DNA from: Utricularia gibba
Taxonomy: Eukaryota; Streptophyta; Magnoliopsida; Lamiales; Lentibulariaceae
Length of the DNA: 64,000 nucleotides
NCBI GenBank assembly: GCA_002189035.1
Contig: NEEC01000007.1
Span: 1,054,001-1,118,000 of the forward strand
Reading direction: 5' to 3'
Of this stretch, positions 1 to 11,844 are shown one piece after another. The first letter of the stretch is position 1. Each line of letters opens with the position of its first letter. The position numbers were made by a program, and so were the translations under genes. The notes under the pieces are model-generated. The model saw only the letters and a list, made by a program, of their open reading frames with translations. It did not search any database and had not been told where the DNA came from.

Positions 1-518
1 GTTCTTGTTCTTCCATAATAGATTGCTTCTTATCAGAGACGACCTTTTTAAAACTAGGCTGTCCCAGATTTGGGGTGGGCTGTAGAAAACTTGATGCTGG
101 TTTTTCCTCATCTGCTGTCTGAATAAGAGGCTTGTTGAGGAAAGGCAATACGTCATCTGTTCTTTTCCTTAAAATGGAAGACGAAATAAATGAGCTGCCC
201 AGCCGGGACATGGATATTGCCCCCTGATAGGATGAGGGGAGACTACCCAACAGATCCATCGATTGCCTGAAATACCCGATTCCAAAGATGTATCTCAGAG
301 TGCACATCGTGCCGAAGATAACATTATATCAACCTGCTTCCATACCTGTAACTTTGAGGCCAAACAGGTTCCAGGATACTGCCTCTTCTTTGGTGGGAAC
401 CAGCCTCCTCATTCTCACTGGTATCATTGAAAGATTCCGAATCACTTCCTTCTTCATAAGCCTTATCATCTTCATCAGTTTCTATTTTAAAACTCTGGTA
501 AGAATCTGAATAATGCAT
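1..518 (-). CDS. AVT1: AVT1-type vacuolar amino acid transporter, 5' part only
   Basis: Partial gene that runs off the left edge. Exon 1 is 518..346, intron 345..267 (GT-AG, 79 bp), and exon 2 runs from 266 out of the window. The protein begins MHYSDSYQSFKIETDEDD, continues through an acidic Ser/Glu-rich stretch, then WPQSYRQSMDLL across the splice and MSRLGSSFISSSILRKR. The WPQSYRQS block followed by a Ser-rich segment is the hallmark N-terminus of plant AVT1 proteins (AAAP family, proton/amino-acid antiporters of the vacuolar membrane); the acidic start resembles the AVT1C branch most. The membrane segments lie outside the window. I chose the ATG at 518 because it aligns with the AVT1C start; the open frame continues upstream to a TTG at 545, but there is an acceptor-like tract just before it. 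Paralogue assignment is tentative. Confidence 0.85.
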
Positions 519-1595
519 CCTTCCAAACGAGTTGTTGTTGCTCAAACAAACAAAACAGAAACAGGAGTAAACTTTATTGCCAGAAACTGCGGCTACTTAC
601 CAAAATAGGAGTGCACCTGGTTGGTTGACAGTTACAACCCCCATTTTTAGGACATTAGCCTTACAACATTTTCAGGCATTTATCCATTTTCACAACATCT
701 GAAACTCTATCCAAAATCCTTTACTCCAAATCGTTCAAGATGACCTATGATTTGATCCCTTTAAATAAAAAGTATTGTTCTTTATCCTGTTCAAATTCAA
801 ATACAGACAATTTATTTAATGTCTCAGTGGCATGCACAAAACTGACGTGATCATAGACAGCGTTAAGGTGACTTTGAGTACCCCCATTACAAATGTTAGT
901 CAACTTCTGCACCCAAAACAATAGATTCCCAAAAATATCAGTTCATAAATTTCTGCAGGTTTCTAACCTGGAAGAAGATCAGCCCATCAAGATCTGCATT
1001 GTATCAAGGGCGAAGTTTTCTACGTCCGCTCTTCATCAATTAACGTAACTGACGCTGGAACGTTTACCTACCCTACGCAAAGCAAACCTAAAAAACTACC
1101 CATCTTGGGGTTCCTGTGTTCTGAGCGAATATAGAACTCCGATCTGTCCTTCATCGATCGGTTCAAAGATCAAGCCTTTGACTGATATAGATGAAAATTT
1201 TGATGGTGGTGATAGTATTTTAAATAGGTAGGAAATTGCTGTAAGGGAATTCCAAATTTGGATCTGTAGGGCACGGTTTCGAAATGGGGAGCAGATCTCT
1301 AAGTCAACTCTTTCCGAACAATGGTGCATCACAGAGCGTTGAATCAGAGTCCAGTCTCAAGAGAGGAGACTGGAATCCCCTGCCATTGCCGCATCACAGG
1401 GCGTTGAGTCATTTACACTTGTTTTAATGGGTGATTAGGCAACATCAGTTTTTTTTTTCTTTTTTGATCCAGCATCTTCTCCAGGGCCTCGCTTGAGGTG
1501 TTTCACAGTAACAAAAAGGAACCGCAATGGGGGCAAAGTAATTCCTTTAAGGTGAAAAACTCAAATGCCATAGATTCCTCTGCACCACAAATTTC
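519..1595. other. Leader of the AVT1-like gene and 3' flank of the BORCS8-like gene
   Basis: No convincing coding exon is seen. On the minus strand a donor-like CGTAGG|GTAGGTAAAC near 1070 and a pyrimidine-rich tract ending in AG near 541 would fit an intron in the 5' leader of the AVT1-like gene. The stretch from about 1430 to 1595 should be the 3' UTR of the BORCS8-like gene. The minus-strand open frame at 1332..1096 matches no family I know. Confidence 0.4.
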
Positions 1596-2297
1596 TCAGT
1601 TTCTTCCTGTATTTGCCAGCCATTCTTCAAGTTTTGCCTCTTTATCGGCCTTAAACTCATCGTAATTCGCATACAAGGATACCAACTGTTGATGAGACAA
1701 GTTCTCATCGAGCTGCGATTCTTTGTCTGAAAGTTCCTCAGGAGCCTCACTTGACAGGGGCAACTCCTCAGACTCTGGCTTTGAAGCAGTGAAGGAACTT
1801 CCGAGCAAATGTGCTTCACTAGTGCTCTGGATAATTTCATCAGGTCTCTGTTTTGATAGCTTGAAGAACACAGACGAGAGATAACCGCCATCGCCTTCTT
1901 GTTGCACATCAGCTGCATTTCTTCCCCATGAAGCTGGAGAAAAGAAACTGCTACTTTTTCGAAGAAAACCAGAGCTGGGGCGTTTCTTTTGCTTCATTGA
2001 TATGACTGCAAGGGAACTTTGGATATCTCTGATCATTTCATCTGCAACTGGGAGGCCACATTCTTTCATGGACTTCACCATTGAGATAGAGTCCTCCAAA
2101 TCCTGTGTATGGATAGCTGTATTATCTGACTTCTCGGCAACACTATTCTTGAGATTAACAAGGTTAGGAGCTGCATTCTGAATGTGCTGCTGGACATAGA
2201 AAAGTCCCACAGAGGGCTCATTAGCGACAAATTTTAGCATATCAGCTAAGTTCTCGGCTATTTCTGCAAACCCATCCGCTGCCGAAAAACCTTGCAT
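1596..2297 (-). CDS. BORCS8/MEF2BNB-domain protein
   Basis: One uninterrupted frame of 233 codons. Residues 12-60 (AENLADMLKFVANEPSVG, then LFYVQQHIQNAAPNL) match the core of animal BORCS8 (MEF2BNB), a subunit of the BORC complex that couples lysosomes to ARL8 and kinesin. In animal BORCS8 the same place reads ANEPSVALYRLQEHV. The rest is a helical segment ending near ISMKQKKRP, then a Ser/Glu-rich acidic tail (EELPLSSEAPEELSDKES) that ends LEEWLANTGRN. Plant members are about twice the animal length because of this tail. Function in plants is inferred only. The start at 2297 is the first ATG in frame, but the frame is open upstream (DEEAVAFRD before the Met) next to an acceptor-like AG, so a short upstream exon is possible. 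Confidence 0.75.
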   Translation of the reverse strand: MQGFSAADGFAEIAENLADMLKFVANEPSVGLFYVQQHIQNAAPNLVNLKNSVAEKSDNTAIHTQDLEDSISMVKSMKECGLPVADEMIRDIQSSLAVISMKQKKRPSSGFLRKSSSFFSPASWGRNAADVQQEGDGGYLSSVFFKLSKQRPDEIIQSTSEAHLLGSSFTASKPESEELPLSSEAPEELSDKESQLDENLSHQQLVSLYANYDEFKADKEAKLEEWLANTGRN

Positions 2298-3962
2298 GTC
2301 TCTGAAGGCAACAGCTTCTTCATCACTTTACACAAAATGCAGGAAAAAAAAAAAAAATACAGCATGAGTAACTACTAGACCAGCAAAGGAAAAAAAATCG
2401 CAATTGAATCAATATACGAACAGCCACTATTCAAAGTAAGGCCTTTACTTGCACGAGATGAACTACATAACACAAAATTAAAACTTCCAGGATAGAGGGT
2501 CATACTTGAACATAGAACATGCATCTACCGATGATCACAACCTGCAGACCCGCAATAGCTGAGAGCCAACGAAAAAACCTGAAAGTTCATTTAAAAAGAA
2601 ATCATAACCGAGAACTAATCATAGGTCGAGAAACATTCTAAGTACCAGGAACAAATTAATATGAAAAACTATCGAGAAACATCAAAGACGTTAAACTGCA
2701 TAAAAGACATCAGCGCCGCCCAACATCATCAATTGCACTGTTTCAGAAGGTCAATTCTTTAACGTGTTCCCTGATTAGAAGCTCAAATTTCAGATGAAAG
2801 GATCTGATTTTTAGCATGATGCAGCGATTCCAGTGCAGAATTTTTCTGAAGCTCAATTCTTACCATGCTCCCTAGTGATTAATGAGAAGCTAAATTTCAG
2901 ATGAAAAGATTTGATTTTCAAGTCTGATACATCAACCCACATGTATGAATAACTGAGAATCCTCGCCAAAAAAACCAAACCCATCATTACAATCGCCCGG
3001 AAATTGTTTGAGAAAGATTCAGAAGACTCCAAATACCTTGTCCAGACGAAATAAATCCGTGTAAGACGTAGGCTGATCGCAGCTTGGCTCACTGTTTCCC
3101 AAGCGAAATTGGGCACCAGGGTAATAGAGAAGATTTTATTTTGACCTAACTACGGAGTAAAATAGCCTCGTCAATCTCTGTCCCAACCGAAACAGCCTTT
3201 GGATTAGTTCTTTGAAAGCATGATACTGGATCAAATCCGCACCAAATTCGGAGAAATCCCGACGAAACCTAACTTCGCCCGCTTTCAATAATCGGATCCG
3301 GATTCGGATCCTAACTAGAATCACTGACGCTTCAAAGGAAACCGTAGAACTTTTTTGACAAGATTTTGACCTTCAGAGGGTGAAACCAAAAAAGATGTCA
3401 ACTTCGGTCGATCCAACTGATGATAAAAGTTCTCTTTTTTAGCAGTGAAAAAACTGAGCTGAGTACAACTGAGCTACGAGCGAGGAGACCAGGCTGACGA
3501 CGAGACGAACGGGAGAAATCCCGCGCCCTCCTTTCTCGCCACATAGAATGAGAAACCGACTTCATCAATGTTACCGGTTCCCTTGCCGGGATCCCACCCG
3601 TGTCTCCGATATACTTTCGCAGCCTCAACTTTTTCTAGGAATGATTAAGATAAAACCATTTTTTACCCGCGTTAATTCCACTTCTGTTGAAGAGTAACGC
3701 CAACCCTTCTCAGTCTATGGTAATGTTGCTTCGTTTTCAAACGAACTGAAGGGTGATTCACAGGAAGCGGGAGGTTTCCGGCCAGGAAACTACGCTTATT
3801 CACAAAATAGTTTAAATGAAAGGACCTTTCTCCGCATGACAAGGGGAACAGTGCAGGCTACAATTATATTGCATATCTAATGAGAAGAGTTGTGCTACAA
3901 TCTACAGATGAGGAGAAGCCATATGAGGTGCATATGCCAGGCAACCATGCAACTGAGACTAT
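2298..3962. other. Intergenic / untranslated DNA between BORCS8-like and DUF4050 genes
   Basis: No exon of a recognised family. It probably holds the 5' leader and promoter of the BORCS8-like gene (transcribed leftwards), with one or more leader introns, and near its right end the 3' UTR of the DUF4050 gene. Short minus-strand frames at 3116..2853 and 3628..3398 lack family resemblance and look random. Confidence 0.4.
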
Positions 3963-4571
3963 CTAGTCATAGAGCCCCTCGTCGTGCCAAATATCGACTA
4001 AAAAGTCTACCATCTCCTACGAAAAGAAGCACTTGAGCTTGGTATGTACGACCAAACAAACAAATAGGTGTATATAGGATGTATTTGAAGCATCTTACAG
4101 GTAAAGGGATTGGCTGTGGGAAAGCATCAGTGTCTGAGAGAAGATCATCATATGTTACTGACCAGCTGAGAGTGAAAACAGTAACGGATCAATCCATTGT
4201 TTGGAGGGGGGTGATTTAATTCATATAAACGGTGAATAGACCAAGTGAGCTACCTTATGACTGGATCCTTGGGCATTTTCTGTGACTTTTGAGTTCGACT
4301 ACCGGTCCATCTTCGTCTGCTCTCTTCCCATTCTGTTGCAGCTGCACAGAAAATCCCCATCAACATATAGATATACATATTTAAACACTAGCGAATACCT
4401 TTTATCTTTAGACGAATTTGGTTTCTACGTGTGTAGAATAATACCATGATTTGCAAACAAGCAGTTGCTTGTTTTCGTTTCTGCCTTCTTGCCCTGTTTA
4501 CCGGCTGTCACAGAATTCTCTGAGAGCCATTTCTGGTTGCCTTGGAAATTTCTATTACTAACTTCAGTCAT
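3963..4571 (-). CDS. DUF4050 family small protein
   Basis: Four coding exons on the minus strand: 4571..4445, 4341..4254, 4165..4099 and 4016..3963. All introns are GT-AG and the phases fit, giving 111 residues. The spliced protein begins MTEVSNRNFQGNQKWLS. Its diagnostic part is FANHAATEWEESRRRW (residues 38-53), then SQKMPKDPVISWSVTYDDLL, PQPIPLPEMVDFLVDIW and the C-terminus HDEGLYD. This Trp/Arg-rich block followed by PLPEMVDFLVDIWxxEGLYD is the signature of the plant DUF4050 family, whose function I do not know. The longest open frames in this region lie on the other strand and are not genes, so the gene is easy to miss. A leader intron upstream of 4571 is likely. It is probably divergent from KTF1, sharing the intergenic stretch 4572-5695. 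Confidence 0.85.
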
Positions 4572-5695
4572 GATGCTGACCAAAGAGCATCCCACCAGCT
4601 ACTTTGATGACGACCTTGGGAAAGTCAAGCGAGAAATACAGGCTTCTAGCCTACAAAAAACTTCGCATGTTGTTGGAAATTCTCTGCTCAACAAGAAAGA
4701 CCAGACAAACTCATTCGACAAAACAAGAAAAAGCATTTTCTAGAGAGGAAACATTCCACACATTCAACAGCTGGATCCGGTATCAACCGCAACAGAAAAA
4801 CAAAGAAAGCAGGGGTTTTTAGAAGCTTCGGGTGACAAATCAACGAGAACCCAACAGGGGGAATCATCAAGAGCAAGTTCACTTGATAGCATTTCACTCC
4901 TGTGTGTCCCTAGTTGCACAAAGCAGAATGCCAAATTCTCACCGTTCACTGCACTTTTTTCTGGAAATCACAATCCCCAGCGTTCCAATCCGCCGATTCC
5001 AACACACAATCATTAGCGTCGCAAAACCCAGATGTGAAAAGGGGAGCACGAAAAAGAAAAACAAAAGAACCACCATATACACAGAAGAGCAAAAATAAGG
5101 AAACCAAAAGCAGAAAAAAACAAAAGAATAATGGAAATGCATACCCCTGAGATTTAAACGGTGGCTGCTACAGCGAGAGAAGGAAGCTGTGAGCGAGAGG
5201 GGGTTTAAATGGAAAACGTAGCGTCGGGTACTCAAAAACCGTAGCTTTGCCGAAGGTGATACGGATCCACCATCGCCACTAAGAATTGAGCGCTTCCACA
5301 GATATTTTCATACAATTTCCTCGCCCCCGTGCGACTTGCGAGTGCTCATTCTCCGCCGTTAAACGTGGTCACTGCTCGAGGCGCACGCGGACCGACCACA
5401 ACAAAGAACACCCCACCAAGAGATGATGTGAGTTGTAGGAGAGGACGCCTTCCGACAGAATTTTAATATAATTTCTATTAAAAATTCGATTTTTTAAAAG
5501 AAAATAAAAATGCGAACAATTATATTTTTAAAAGATTAATTTCCTCTTAAAAAAATGCTTTTCTATCCCACCCGCCCGACACAGTACCCGACCCAATATC
5601 TGCCACTCTCTCTTCATGTGTACTTTCATTCTCATTTTTGAGTTCTGCCAGTTTGTTGCAATTTCTACTTGTTGAAGGATTTGGTGAATGAGGAA
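4572..5695. other. Divergent leader and promoter stretch between DUF4050 and KTF1
   Basis: About 1.1 kb between two genes that point away from each other. The left part should be the 5' leader of the DUF4050 gene. AT-rich DNA (5460-5560) and a CT-rich stretch just before the KTF1 start (about 5590-5690) sit on the right. No further exon was recognised; several open frames in 4604-5235 overlap on both strands and resemble no family. Confidence 0.4.
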
Positions 5696-8600
5696 ATGGT
5701 CAAGGAGAAGGGCAAAGAAAAGCTAGAGGATTCGGGAAAGGGGAAGAGGAAATGGGGTGGCAACAACAATTTGGACGAAGATAAAACGGGCGGGAAGAGG
5801 AAAAGCCGGGGCTTGCTTCAGTTCTTTGACGACGAGGCTTACCAGGTGGATGAGGACGAGTATTCTAGCGACGATTCTATGTTCGATCTTGAAGGTAAGG
5901 GTTTATTCCAAGAAACGAGGACCAAGATTTTGCGGGTTCTGTTTTGTGGTTTTATGATTGATTGATGTTTTTTTTTTTTTTTTGCCTGTTGTAGTGTTGC
6001 ACTCGGCGCTTCCTTTTCGTTTTCCTTATCTGTTTTTTTTTTTTCTCTGGGGTTTGGGCTTCGTTTATTTTCCGTGTGTTTAATCTTATGTAGTTAAGTT
6101 AAATGGGTCGCTGATAAACGATGTTTCGCAGTTTAATTTTTCGTTCATGTTTTCGTATTGTATTGCATGAGGGTTTTGGGCTTGATTTTTTCACTGCGAC
6201 CATTTGTTCTTCTACCTTGGTGCAGATTTTTTTGATGATGACTTCACCTCTGAGTTAAACGCCTTACAAAATTGTGGAAAGGTTCCTCCGCCAGTTACTC
6301 CGAAGGAGGAGGAAATGGGTGAAGAGGAGTTTGAGAGAATGATGATTGAGCGCTACAAACCTGGTTCTGATTTTGTCACTCATGCAGCAGATTATGAGGA
6401 CAAGACTTCCCCAAACAGTGATATCTTTACGCCCTCTGCCAAGGATCCTAATATATGGAGAGTGAAATGCATGGTACTTGTTGTAATTGTACCTCATGCC
6501 TTTGCCAAATAATGTGAATAAGCTTATGCCTGTTTTTTTTTTTATAAATCTGTGCATAGGTTGGGCGTGAGAGATATTCAGCAATATGTCTTATGCAAAA
6601 GTATGTTGAACTTGAAAAAATGGGGAGCAAGCTGCTGATAATATCTGCATGTGCCCTCGATCACGTTAAAGGATTTATTTTCGTAGAGGCTGATCAGCAA
6701 AATGATATATACGAGGTCTTTCATTTTTTCTTCCAGTCCTTGATATGTTTGGACATCTGCCCTTATTTGTTGTTGGGGCTAGATAATTTTTGGGGTTCTG
6801 ATTGTAGGCATGCAATGGAATGCCTACTATATATTCAAGTAAGATGGCTATTGTCCCACGCAACGAGATACCTCGCTTGTTCTCTGTTAGGAACACGTCC
6901 TGCGCTGTAGCTGAGGGTGCGTGGGCCCGCATTAAAAGTGGGAGGTATAAAGGAGATCTTGCTCAGGTATCTCGCACTGTATATGTGTAACTTGTCTATT
7001 GTCCTAATCTTGGTTTAATTTTTTTTATTATTACTGTATCCTAGTCACGGTGCTCAAACATTTAATCCTTTGAAACCCCTGATTCAACTTGTAGGTAGTA
7101 TCACTGAATCATAAGCAGAAGAAGCAGAAGAAAGTTACAATAAAACTTGTTCCGAGGGTAGATCTAAAGGCGTTGGCTGCAAAATTTGTAAGCTTCCCTT
7201 AAGTTATCATAGTAAGCGTGCCACTTTTTTTTTTTTTTTTGCTGATCGACTTCATGGTTTCCTCATTGTAAAGAAACTGCACGTATGCACTGTGTAATTA
7301 TTTTTAAGTTTTTACTTACTGTCTACTCGTATGCAGCTTGTTGGAGCTCTGTGTCTCTCTTTTCCCTCTATGTGGTGGAAGTCTATATTTTTTTATGGTT
7401 TGCACCTGTAGGGTGGAGGACTTCGGGCTCAAAAGAATACCATTCCACCACAGCGACTGATCAGCAAACGCGAGCTTGAGTAAATCAACAAGCCTGCTTG
7501 TCTTTATTTCTCTTTTTTAGTGTTATATGGTTTACAGAGATGTTTTGTGATTCTTTTTTAGAGAGTTTCGGCCACTTATCCACCATCGGCGTGATCCTGA
7601 AACTAATCAAGTTTTTGAGATTCTCGATGGAATGATTTTAAAGGATGGTTATTTATACAAAAAAGTGTCTTTAGATTCATTGATATTTTGGGGCGTAAAA
7701 CCAACTGATGATGAGCTAGTGAAGTTTGAGCCTGCTAAAGAGGTGAACAAAGAAGACGCACAGTGGCTTTCACAACTTATGAAAAAGGTTAACAAGGTTA
7801 TCACGAATGATAAATTTGGAAAATCAGGTGGGGCATCTAGTTCTGGAACTGGACCTGATGTTGTGATTGAGGATTTAGTATTTTTTGGGTAGGTATTGTG
7901 TCTTGCCTCACATTTTATAAATACTATGTTTATTCACATAAATTAAGTTATGAATTCATTTGGCAGTCGGAAAGATTTTGGTATTGTCATTGGCCTGGAG
8001 AAGGACAACACTTTCAAGGTATGAACATTTTCTGGTATAGATCTTTCTACCCTCCATCTTTACATTGTCTTTTCTTTGTTGTCCTTATAGGTTCATTTTT
8101 ATTGATTAATTTGTTCAGGTCATGAAAGCTGGATCCGAAGGACCAGTGATCATTAATGTTAAACGAGGTGATATGAAGATTGCATCTTTTGATGAGAAAT
8201 TATTCTCTGTCTCAGATCAACACTCAAATCCAATATCAGTGAATGATACTGTTCGTATTTTGGATGGCCCATTCGAGGTTTGTCAAATTTAAAAAGTAAC
8301 TGAAAATTCTCAACTTACTGAATGGCAAATTTCTTTCGAATGCTTGACAGGACAGGGAAGGCATTATCAAAAAAATCTATAAAGGAATTCTTTTTTTATT
8401 TGATAAACCTGAAGAGGAAAATGGTGGTTATCTCTGTGTCAAAGCAAATATTTGTGAGAAGCTAAGTCTTTCTTGTGATGCCTCAACTGGAAAGGTTAGG
8501 AATAGTAGTTTTAGTTCTGAAAATTTATTTAGTTTACGTGTTCAGAGACCTTTATAATTGGGTCTCAGGGCGACCGAGGCTCTTCAGATTCCATGGATGT

Positions 8601-11600
8601 GCCATCTCCTAAAACACCTTTATCTCATGACCAATCCTTCCAAGATCAAGAGAACAAGGGAGTCAGCTGTATGTTTTCGATCAGAATTTGCCTACACTTA
8701 CGCTTGAATTAGAAGAAACTTCAAATCCTAATATTTTTCAGTGGCATTTCTGTGTCTATTCATGCAGCTGCACGTCATGATAATGAAATGTTCTCTGTTG
8801 GCCAGTCATTGAGGATCTGTGTGGGGCCCTTAAAGGGTTACCTGTGTCGTGTATTGGCTGTTCGCCGTTCTGATATTACTGTGAAGCTTGACTCGCTACA
8901 TAAAATCCTGACTGGTGTGATTTTCAAGACTTTAATCTTGGTGGTTAACTTCACTTCAATCAGTGACTTGTATTTCTAATGCTTATAGTAAAATCTGATC
9001 AACTGTCTGAAGTACGTGGAAGAAACTCTGCCATTGCTCAGGGGTACTCATTGACTTGAACGACTCCTTACCTTTCTGTAAGATTTCGAATGTTATAAAA
9101 GCACTTATTTTGATACAGGGAGAATCTGGAGAGCTTAAAATCATTTGATTTTCTCAATTCAGAAAACGGGACAAGTGGTAAGGAATCACTTCAGGGGTTC
9201 AATGCGTCCTTCTTTGATTCTGAATTCAGAATTTCATGTTTTTGCTTGTCTTTCATGCTTCTGACCATCAAAATTAATTTGTATGCATACTGAAGGATGG
9301 ACAGGGACAACAATCCCTTCTGGAGATGATCCATGGAATGCAGGCCGATCTACAGAAAGGTGTGTCGTTTTCAGTTGATTAGCTTTTAATAGGGAGGTCA
9401 ACTTTGGTATGCATAAGGAGTTAATAATGAAATAATCTGTTTGCAGAACATCTTGGTCAGATTTTCCTTCATCTAACGTCTCGGTAGGTTCCACTGGAAT
9501 TCTGTCTATGTCATACCTGGGTTTGTATTGGATTTTTATTTTCGAAATTTTGTACAGCTTTCAAAAGAAGCTGGATCTAATGATTGTGAGAATGCTGGAA
9601 AAGAAAATTCTTCTTGGCAAAGCACAAAAACTGCAGATCAGGATGCATCCTGGAATTCAGCTGGTAATAGCACCTGGGGTCAGGCTGCTCAGAAGATTTC
9701 GGAAGATGTTGTTCCCATGACTTCCTGGGCCTCAGGCGGAGCGTCTCTGGTAAAAAAAAATGATTGTTCAACTGCTGGTAGTGCGGGTTTTGTTAAACAT
9801 GGGAATAGCTCATGGGAGAAAGATGATGCATCAGCTGGTGGTAGCTCATGGGAACATGCTGCTCAGAATTCTTCGGGAGTTGGAAATAGCTCATGGGAGA
9901 AGAATGATGCATTGGTTAATTTTACACAAGTAACACAGCAGGAAGGTTCTGCCACAGTTGGGAAAAAGTGGGGCAATAGCTCTTCTCTGCAAGGTGGAAG
10001 TGGAACAATCCAGAAGGACGGTGTGAATGGTGGTTGGACGAAGTCATCTATTTCTTGTGGTTCTGTCTCTAAAAGCTGGGGTTCTGGAAAAGCATGTGGG
10101 GATAATGGCAGTTGGAGCAAACCAAAATCTGAGGTTTTTGACTGTGGAGCTTCATGGGGTAATCAGAATTCGAAATCGTCATGGGAAAGAACTGAAGATG
10201 TATTGACTGAGCATGAGGGTGGCTCCTCATGGAGCAAGAATGAGGACAGGTCATCTTCTCCTTGGAAATCAGCTCGTGAAAAGCCACCGGATGGAAATGC
10301 TGAGGTAAATACTAAAGGTCGGAATGACACATCGGGCAATTCGGAACACACAGGAGATCAAGGAGATAGTGGCTGGGGTGGAGCTGGTAAGGGAATAAAT
10401 GATGCACAATGCATTGATACAAGTTGGGGAGGGTCAAAGCCGTCTAGTGATGCTAAAAGGATTAGTGAAGACCACCTCACCGAGGATGGCCAGCCCGATA
10501 GCTGGAGTAGAGGAAAGTCTGATTCTCATGGCATTGTGTCTTGGGGAACAGCTGAAAGTTTATCTTCTGATAAGCTTTCATGGGAGAAGCAACCCGACAC
10601 AAATGCTGGAGGCAAAGCTAAGGGATGGAAATCTACAGGTGAAAATTCGAATTCTCAGTGGGGAGGCACTAATCAGTTAAGTACTTGGGCTAATGCTACT
10701 TCAGCTTGGGTAGTAAAAGTTCCAGTATTTTAGGTGAAGGAAATGCTTCTAACAAGAATAAGGAATCAACATCGAATGATGTTAGTGAAAGAAAAGGTGG
10801 TTGGGGCCAAGGTAACTTTTCTAAGAGCAGAACCAATGAAACTGGCTCGAGCAATGACTCGTGGAGTGCCAAGGGCAATTGGAGCTCCGGAAATGGTTTT
10901 GGTGGAAGATGTGGAAATGGGCGTGGCTTCCATGGGGCTAACCGTGGTGGCTTCCAGGGGAGGGGTGATCGCGGCCGCTTTCGAGGTAGGGGTGACCGTG
11001 GTGGCTTCCTAGCTAGGGGTGGTCGTGGTGGGCTCCAAGGTGGAGGTGATGGAGAAAGGTCCCGTGGCAGGGGTGGTCGTGGAGGCCGAGGCCGTGGTGA
11101 CTGGAGGAATACTGGAGATAATTCAGACGTGGACAACTCCCGTAGCTGGGGTAACAACTCAAACATTGGCAAGGAGGGATGGAAACGTAATGACGTTGGA
11201 GGCAGCTGGGGTAAAACTGGTGGTCAGAGTTGGAGTCAGCAACATAGAAGTAGTTGGAACACTGAAAGCTCTGAAAAAGGCGCCTTGAAGAGTTGGAATT
11301 CAAGTGTACCAGCTGCAGGTGAAAATGGCACGGAATCAGTTAATGCTGCAGCAGGGAATACGGCAGGAGCCAGTCCCTCGGAATCAGCCAACTCTGAAAA
11401 AAGAGAATCTGGTAGTTTGCACTATGAGCTTGTATATAACGAGCTGACTTTTTTGTTGAATATAAAAACCTCACACTAACAAGATTCTTATTATGATGAT
11501 CAGATCATTCAAAGGAATTAGATGACTCATTGTCATGGAGTAAAGCGAAACTTTCCGATATGGGTAAGAAACAAGATGCCTCTGATGGATGGGGAGCAGG

Positions 11601-11844
11601 CGGGTCTTCTAGCAAGGAGAAGAAACTATCTGATGCTTGGGGTATGAAACCGGCTGTCGCTGATGGATGGGCAGTAGGTGGATCTTCCGGCAAGAAAGAA
11701 AAACCATCTGATGCATGGGTTGGTAAAAGTGATGCCTCTGATGGATGGGGACCTGGCGCATCTTCCAGAAAGGAGGAAAAACAATCCGATGCATGGGAGC
11801 AGGCTTCACAAGGCGCTTGGGGCAGCAGCAAAGGAGGTTGGTGA
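5696..11844 (+). CDS. KTF1: KTF1/RDM3, SPT5-like RdDM factor with WG/GW AGO-binding platform (frameshifted in this sequence)
   Basis: Eighteen coding exons: 5696..5894, 6226..6473, 6560..6715, 6808..6966, 7095..7187, 7412..7479, 7562..7888, 7967..8018, 8119..8277, 8351..8494, 8569..8668, 8768..8914, 8989..9043, 9119..9177, 9296..9359, 9447..9483, 9558..11411 and 11504..11844. The N-terminus is Lys/Glu-rich, followed by an acidic stretch and a SPT5-type NGN domain (about residues 142-225, IWRVKCMVGRERYSAICLMQ). KOW segments follow (VRILDGPFEDREGIIKKIYK; ICVGPLKGYLCRVLAV). After about residue 690 comes a long Ser/Gly/Trp-rich platform with about twenty WG/GW dipeptides, interrupted by an RGG/GRG box. 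This order defines KTF1 (RDM3/SPT5L), which bridges Pol V transcripts and AGO4 in RNA-directed DNA methylation. Exon 17 loses one G at 10708-10710, so the literal frame stops at 10731-10733. With that base restored the product is about 1420 residues. Confidence 0.92.
10706..10735 (+). other. One-base frameshift in KTF1 exon 17
   Basis: Up to 10707 the frame reads TSAW; the sequence then has GGG where GGGG is needed to continue as GSKSSSILGEGN. The downstream frame keeps the same composition, with SW/WG motifs and an RGG box, up to the splice at 11411. A 24-nt GT-AG segment at 10710-10733 cannot be an intron: it is far too short and, being a multiple of three, would not repair the frame. Confidence 0.8.
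10915..11112 (+). repeat. RGG/GRG-box coding repeats in KTF1
   Basis: Degenerate short repeats that encode a Gly/Arg-rich box (GRGFHGANRGGFQGRGDRGR and onwards to RGRGGRGGRGRGDW). Units such as GGTGATCGCGGCCGC and GGTGACCGTGGTGGC recur about every 30 bases. RGG boxes often bind RNA; here the box sits inside the WG platform. Confidence 0.75.
11575..11810 (+). repeat. Three 78-bp tandem repeats encoding WG units of KTF1
   Basis: The string GATGGATGG recurs at 11584, 11662 and 11740, an exact 78-bp spacing. Each unit codes about 26 residues of the form (A/S)DGWxxGxSSxKxEKxSDAW. They lie in the last exon and close the AGO-hook platform, which ends GAWGSSKGGW at the stop. Confidence 0.85.

Noticed and set aside
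519-545. Extension of the AVT1-like protein to a TTG at 545
   Set aside because: TTG is not a normal start in plant nuclear genes. The ATG at 518 aligns with the AVT1C N-terminus and an acceptor-like tract lies at the TTG.
4465-4822. Plus-strand open frames of 92 and 72 codons
   Set aside because: They lie opposite the DUF4050 exons and leader; the minus strand gives a clean spliced family member.
4832-5235. Overlapping open frames on both strands (4832-5235)
   Set aside because: No family resemblance, low-complexity Lys/Phe composition, and location in a divergent promoter.
10710-10733. GT...AG segment that might be an intron in KTF1 exon 17
   Set aside because: It is 24 nt, too short for splicing, and a multiple of three, so removing it does not repair the frame.
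10696-11303. Long minus-strand frames in the RGG/WG region (Pro/Ser-rich)
   Set aside because: They are antisense shadows of the Gly/Arg/Trp-rich KTF1 coding repeats.
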